Made by a program: the position numbers and the translations under genes. From positions 1-23,946 of the IMG/VR virus record IMGVR_UViG_3300020470_003684: a DNA stretch of 23,946 bases; one strand, given 5' to 3'. The notes under the pieces are model-generated. The model saw only the letters and a program-made list of their open reading frames with translations. It was not told the DNA's origin and searched no databases. The stretch comes from a virus. Positions within the stretch are counted from its first letter, which is position 1, and the number at the start of each line of letters is the position of its first letter. This document shows positions 22,817 to 23,946 of the stretch, in pieces.

Positions 22817-23946
22817 ATGAGAAAATTATTAATTGGGATACTCTTGTCAACATCTTTGTTTGGCCAAGATTTCATATTAAACTTTTTTAAATATTCTACA
22901 GCATACGCTAGTTTTAGTTTAAACGCACCAAGACACCAAGATGACAGATTTGCTATCATTGGTGGTCTTAGTACAGGACAATTAGAAGTAGGTAGAACTG
23001 ATAGAGAATTAAAACCAGATTTTCAAAAGTCATTTGGATTGAGAAAAATTGGTAGATTCAATTATGAACCAAAACGGGGTGTCAAGAACGCTGGAAATGG
23101 TGGAACTTGGTATGATGGTTCTGAACAAAATGCTAACGAGAGTGCTACATTTGGACCTGTACAAGGTTGGGAGTATTTGATTAAAAGGTCGGAAGGTCGT
23201 CAATGGGGTAACGAATATCTTAACCAAGAATATTGGGTAAGATATACTGGTGATTGGTTAATGGCTAAAATTGGTTGGACAGAGTTAGGATTGGAAGATA
23301 TTGAATATGGTCAAGGTGAGTTAAGATTTAAATGGACACCACCTATTGTAGATGATAAATTAAATTTAAGTATTGGTGTGAAACACAGACAACATCCTGT
23401 ATATGGATTTGATGCTATGATATTAGATACTACTTGGTATAAAGGACAATGGTGGAATTTTGCTGAAGATGCTTTTGGTATTGATGATAACGCTTGGTTT
23501 ACAGAAGATTATCATTTGAATGGTGACCAAGATATTCAATTATATGAAATAGATCCTGAAACTGGTGAACTTAGAGAAATCGAAGGTGGAGGACCTTTTT
23601 GGAATGATGATGGTAGATTTGTCGGAGTTGATTGGTTATGGAGAGATGAGAATGGAAAAATATTCGCCTATACAGATAGAGAGTATTTCTTATATCACTT
23701 TCCAGGAATGTTAGAAAATTATATTGATGGTGTTAAAAAAGATATAGGATATCAAAGAGAAACTTCAATAGTGTTGGGAGCTGATTTTTATCATTATGAT
23801 GAATATTGGTGGTTACACGCTTGGGGTAACTGGTTACCTTACCACTTTGGACACGATACATATTCATATCACAACGGAGCACATTATCAAACCCATTTGG
23901 AAGAAGGTGGTGAACCTCATAAATTTATGTTTATGGATCCGATGTG
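22817..23946 (+). CDS. Secreted, probably outer-membrane protein (3' end outside window)
   Basis: The frame is open from the ATG at 22817 through the window end, giving at least 376 residues; TGGAG precedes the start. Residues 1-17 are a clear signal peptide: MRKLLIGILLSTSLFGQ, with probable cleavage before DF. The ending FGQ is typical of Bacteroidota and related groups. The mature part is rich in Trp, Tyr, Gly and Asp with alternating strands such as YWVRYTGDWLMAKIGW, ELRFKWTPP and LNLSIGVKHRQ, which suggests an outer-membrane beta-barrel or a periplasmic beta-rich protein. His/Tyr/Trp-rich segments occur near the end (DFYHYDEYWWLHAWGNW). It is not a virion-like protein. It may coat or modify the host surface, for example against superinfection, but this is inference. 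It has the same codon style as its neighbours. The family is not recognised. Confidence 0.7.
   Translation, partial: MRKLLIGILLSTSLFGQDFILNFFKYSTAYASFSLNAPRHQDDRFAIIGGLSTGQLEVGRTDRELKPDFQKSFGLRKIGRFNYEPKRGVKNAGNGGTWYDGSEQNANESATFGPVQGWEYLIKRSEGRQWGNEYLNQEYWVRYTGDWLMAKIGWTELGLEDIEYGQGELRFKWTPPIVDDKLNLSIGVKHRQHPVYGFDAMILDTTWYKGQWWNFAEDAFGIDDNAWFTEDYHLNGDQDIQLYEIDPETGELREIEGGGPFWNDDGRFVGVDWLWRDENGKIFAYTDREYFLYHFPGMLENYIDGVKKDIGYQRETSIVLGADFYHYDEYWWLHAWGNWLPYHFGHDTYSYHNGAHYQTHLEEGGEPHKFMFMDPM

Overview
The window looks like part of the virion-structure region of an AT-rich tailed phage with a contractile (T4/P2-type) tail, most likely from a marine or other aquatic environment. All 18 genes that I can support lie on the + strand. 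They are tightly packed: the largest gap is about 110 bases and several junctions are one-base TAATG overlaps. The core evidence is a baseplate-wedge set in the conserved order gp25-like, gp6-like (J-like), then gp7/gpI-like. No capsid, terminase, replication, integrase, tRNA or CRISPR elements are visible.

Layout. Positions 1-381 hold the 3' end of an unrecognised gene. Positions 392-1819 encode a fibre-like protein made of exact 12-residue repeats and ending in a domain typical of phage tail-fibre tips. Positions 1830-5769 hold gp25, gp6, a beta-sandwich (DNRLRE-like) protein and a small unknown protein. Positions 5769-15560 are a single 3263-residue gene. It joins a gpI/gp7-like wedge domain to a CBM-like domain, three approximately 73-residue repeats, three 340-400-residue modules, a LamG-like domain and five to six exact 32-residue repeats.

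Positions 15673-19005 carry a family of small modular proteins. Four share one N-terminal domain, two of those also carry a shared C-terminal motif, and the last part of the cluster appears as separate N-domain, PKD-domain and C-domain reading frames. Positions 19052-22360 carry three related structural proteins with a common C-terminal signature. The window ends with two genes that do not look like virion parts: a 115-residue protein matching only the last transmembrane helix and beta-domain of MscS channels, and a secreted, probably outer-membrane, protein that runs off the window.

How it may work together. The gp25/gp6/gp7-like proteins would build the baseplate wedge. The giant protein and the fibre probably display carbohydrate- or surface-binding modules at the tail tip, and the two paralogous families probably decorate the tail or baseplate. 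The last two genes could modify the host envelope during infection. A recurring ATATTTAT element sits in four of the longer intergenic gaps and probably marks transcription units. The signal peptide ending in FGQ-D hints at a Bacteroidota- or Marinimicrobia-like host, but this is weak evidence. All family assignments come from reading the sequence, not from database searches.
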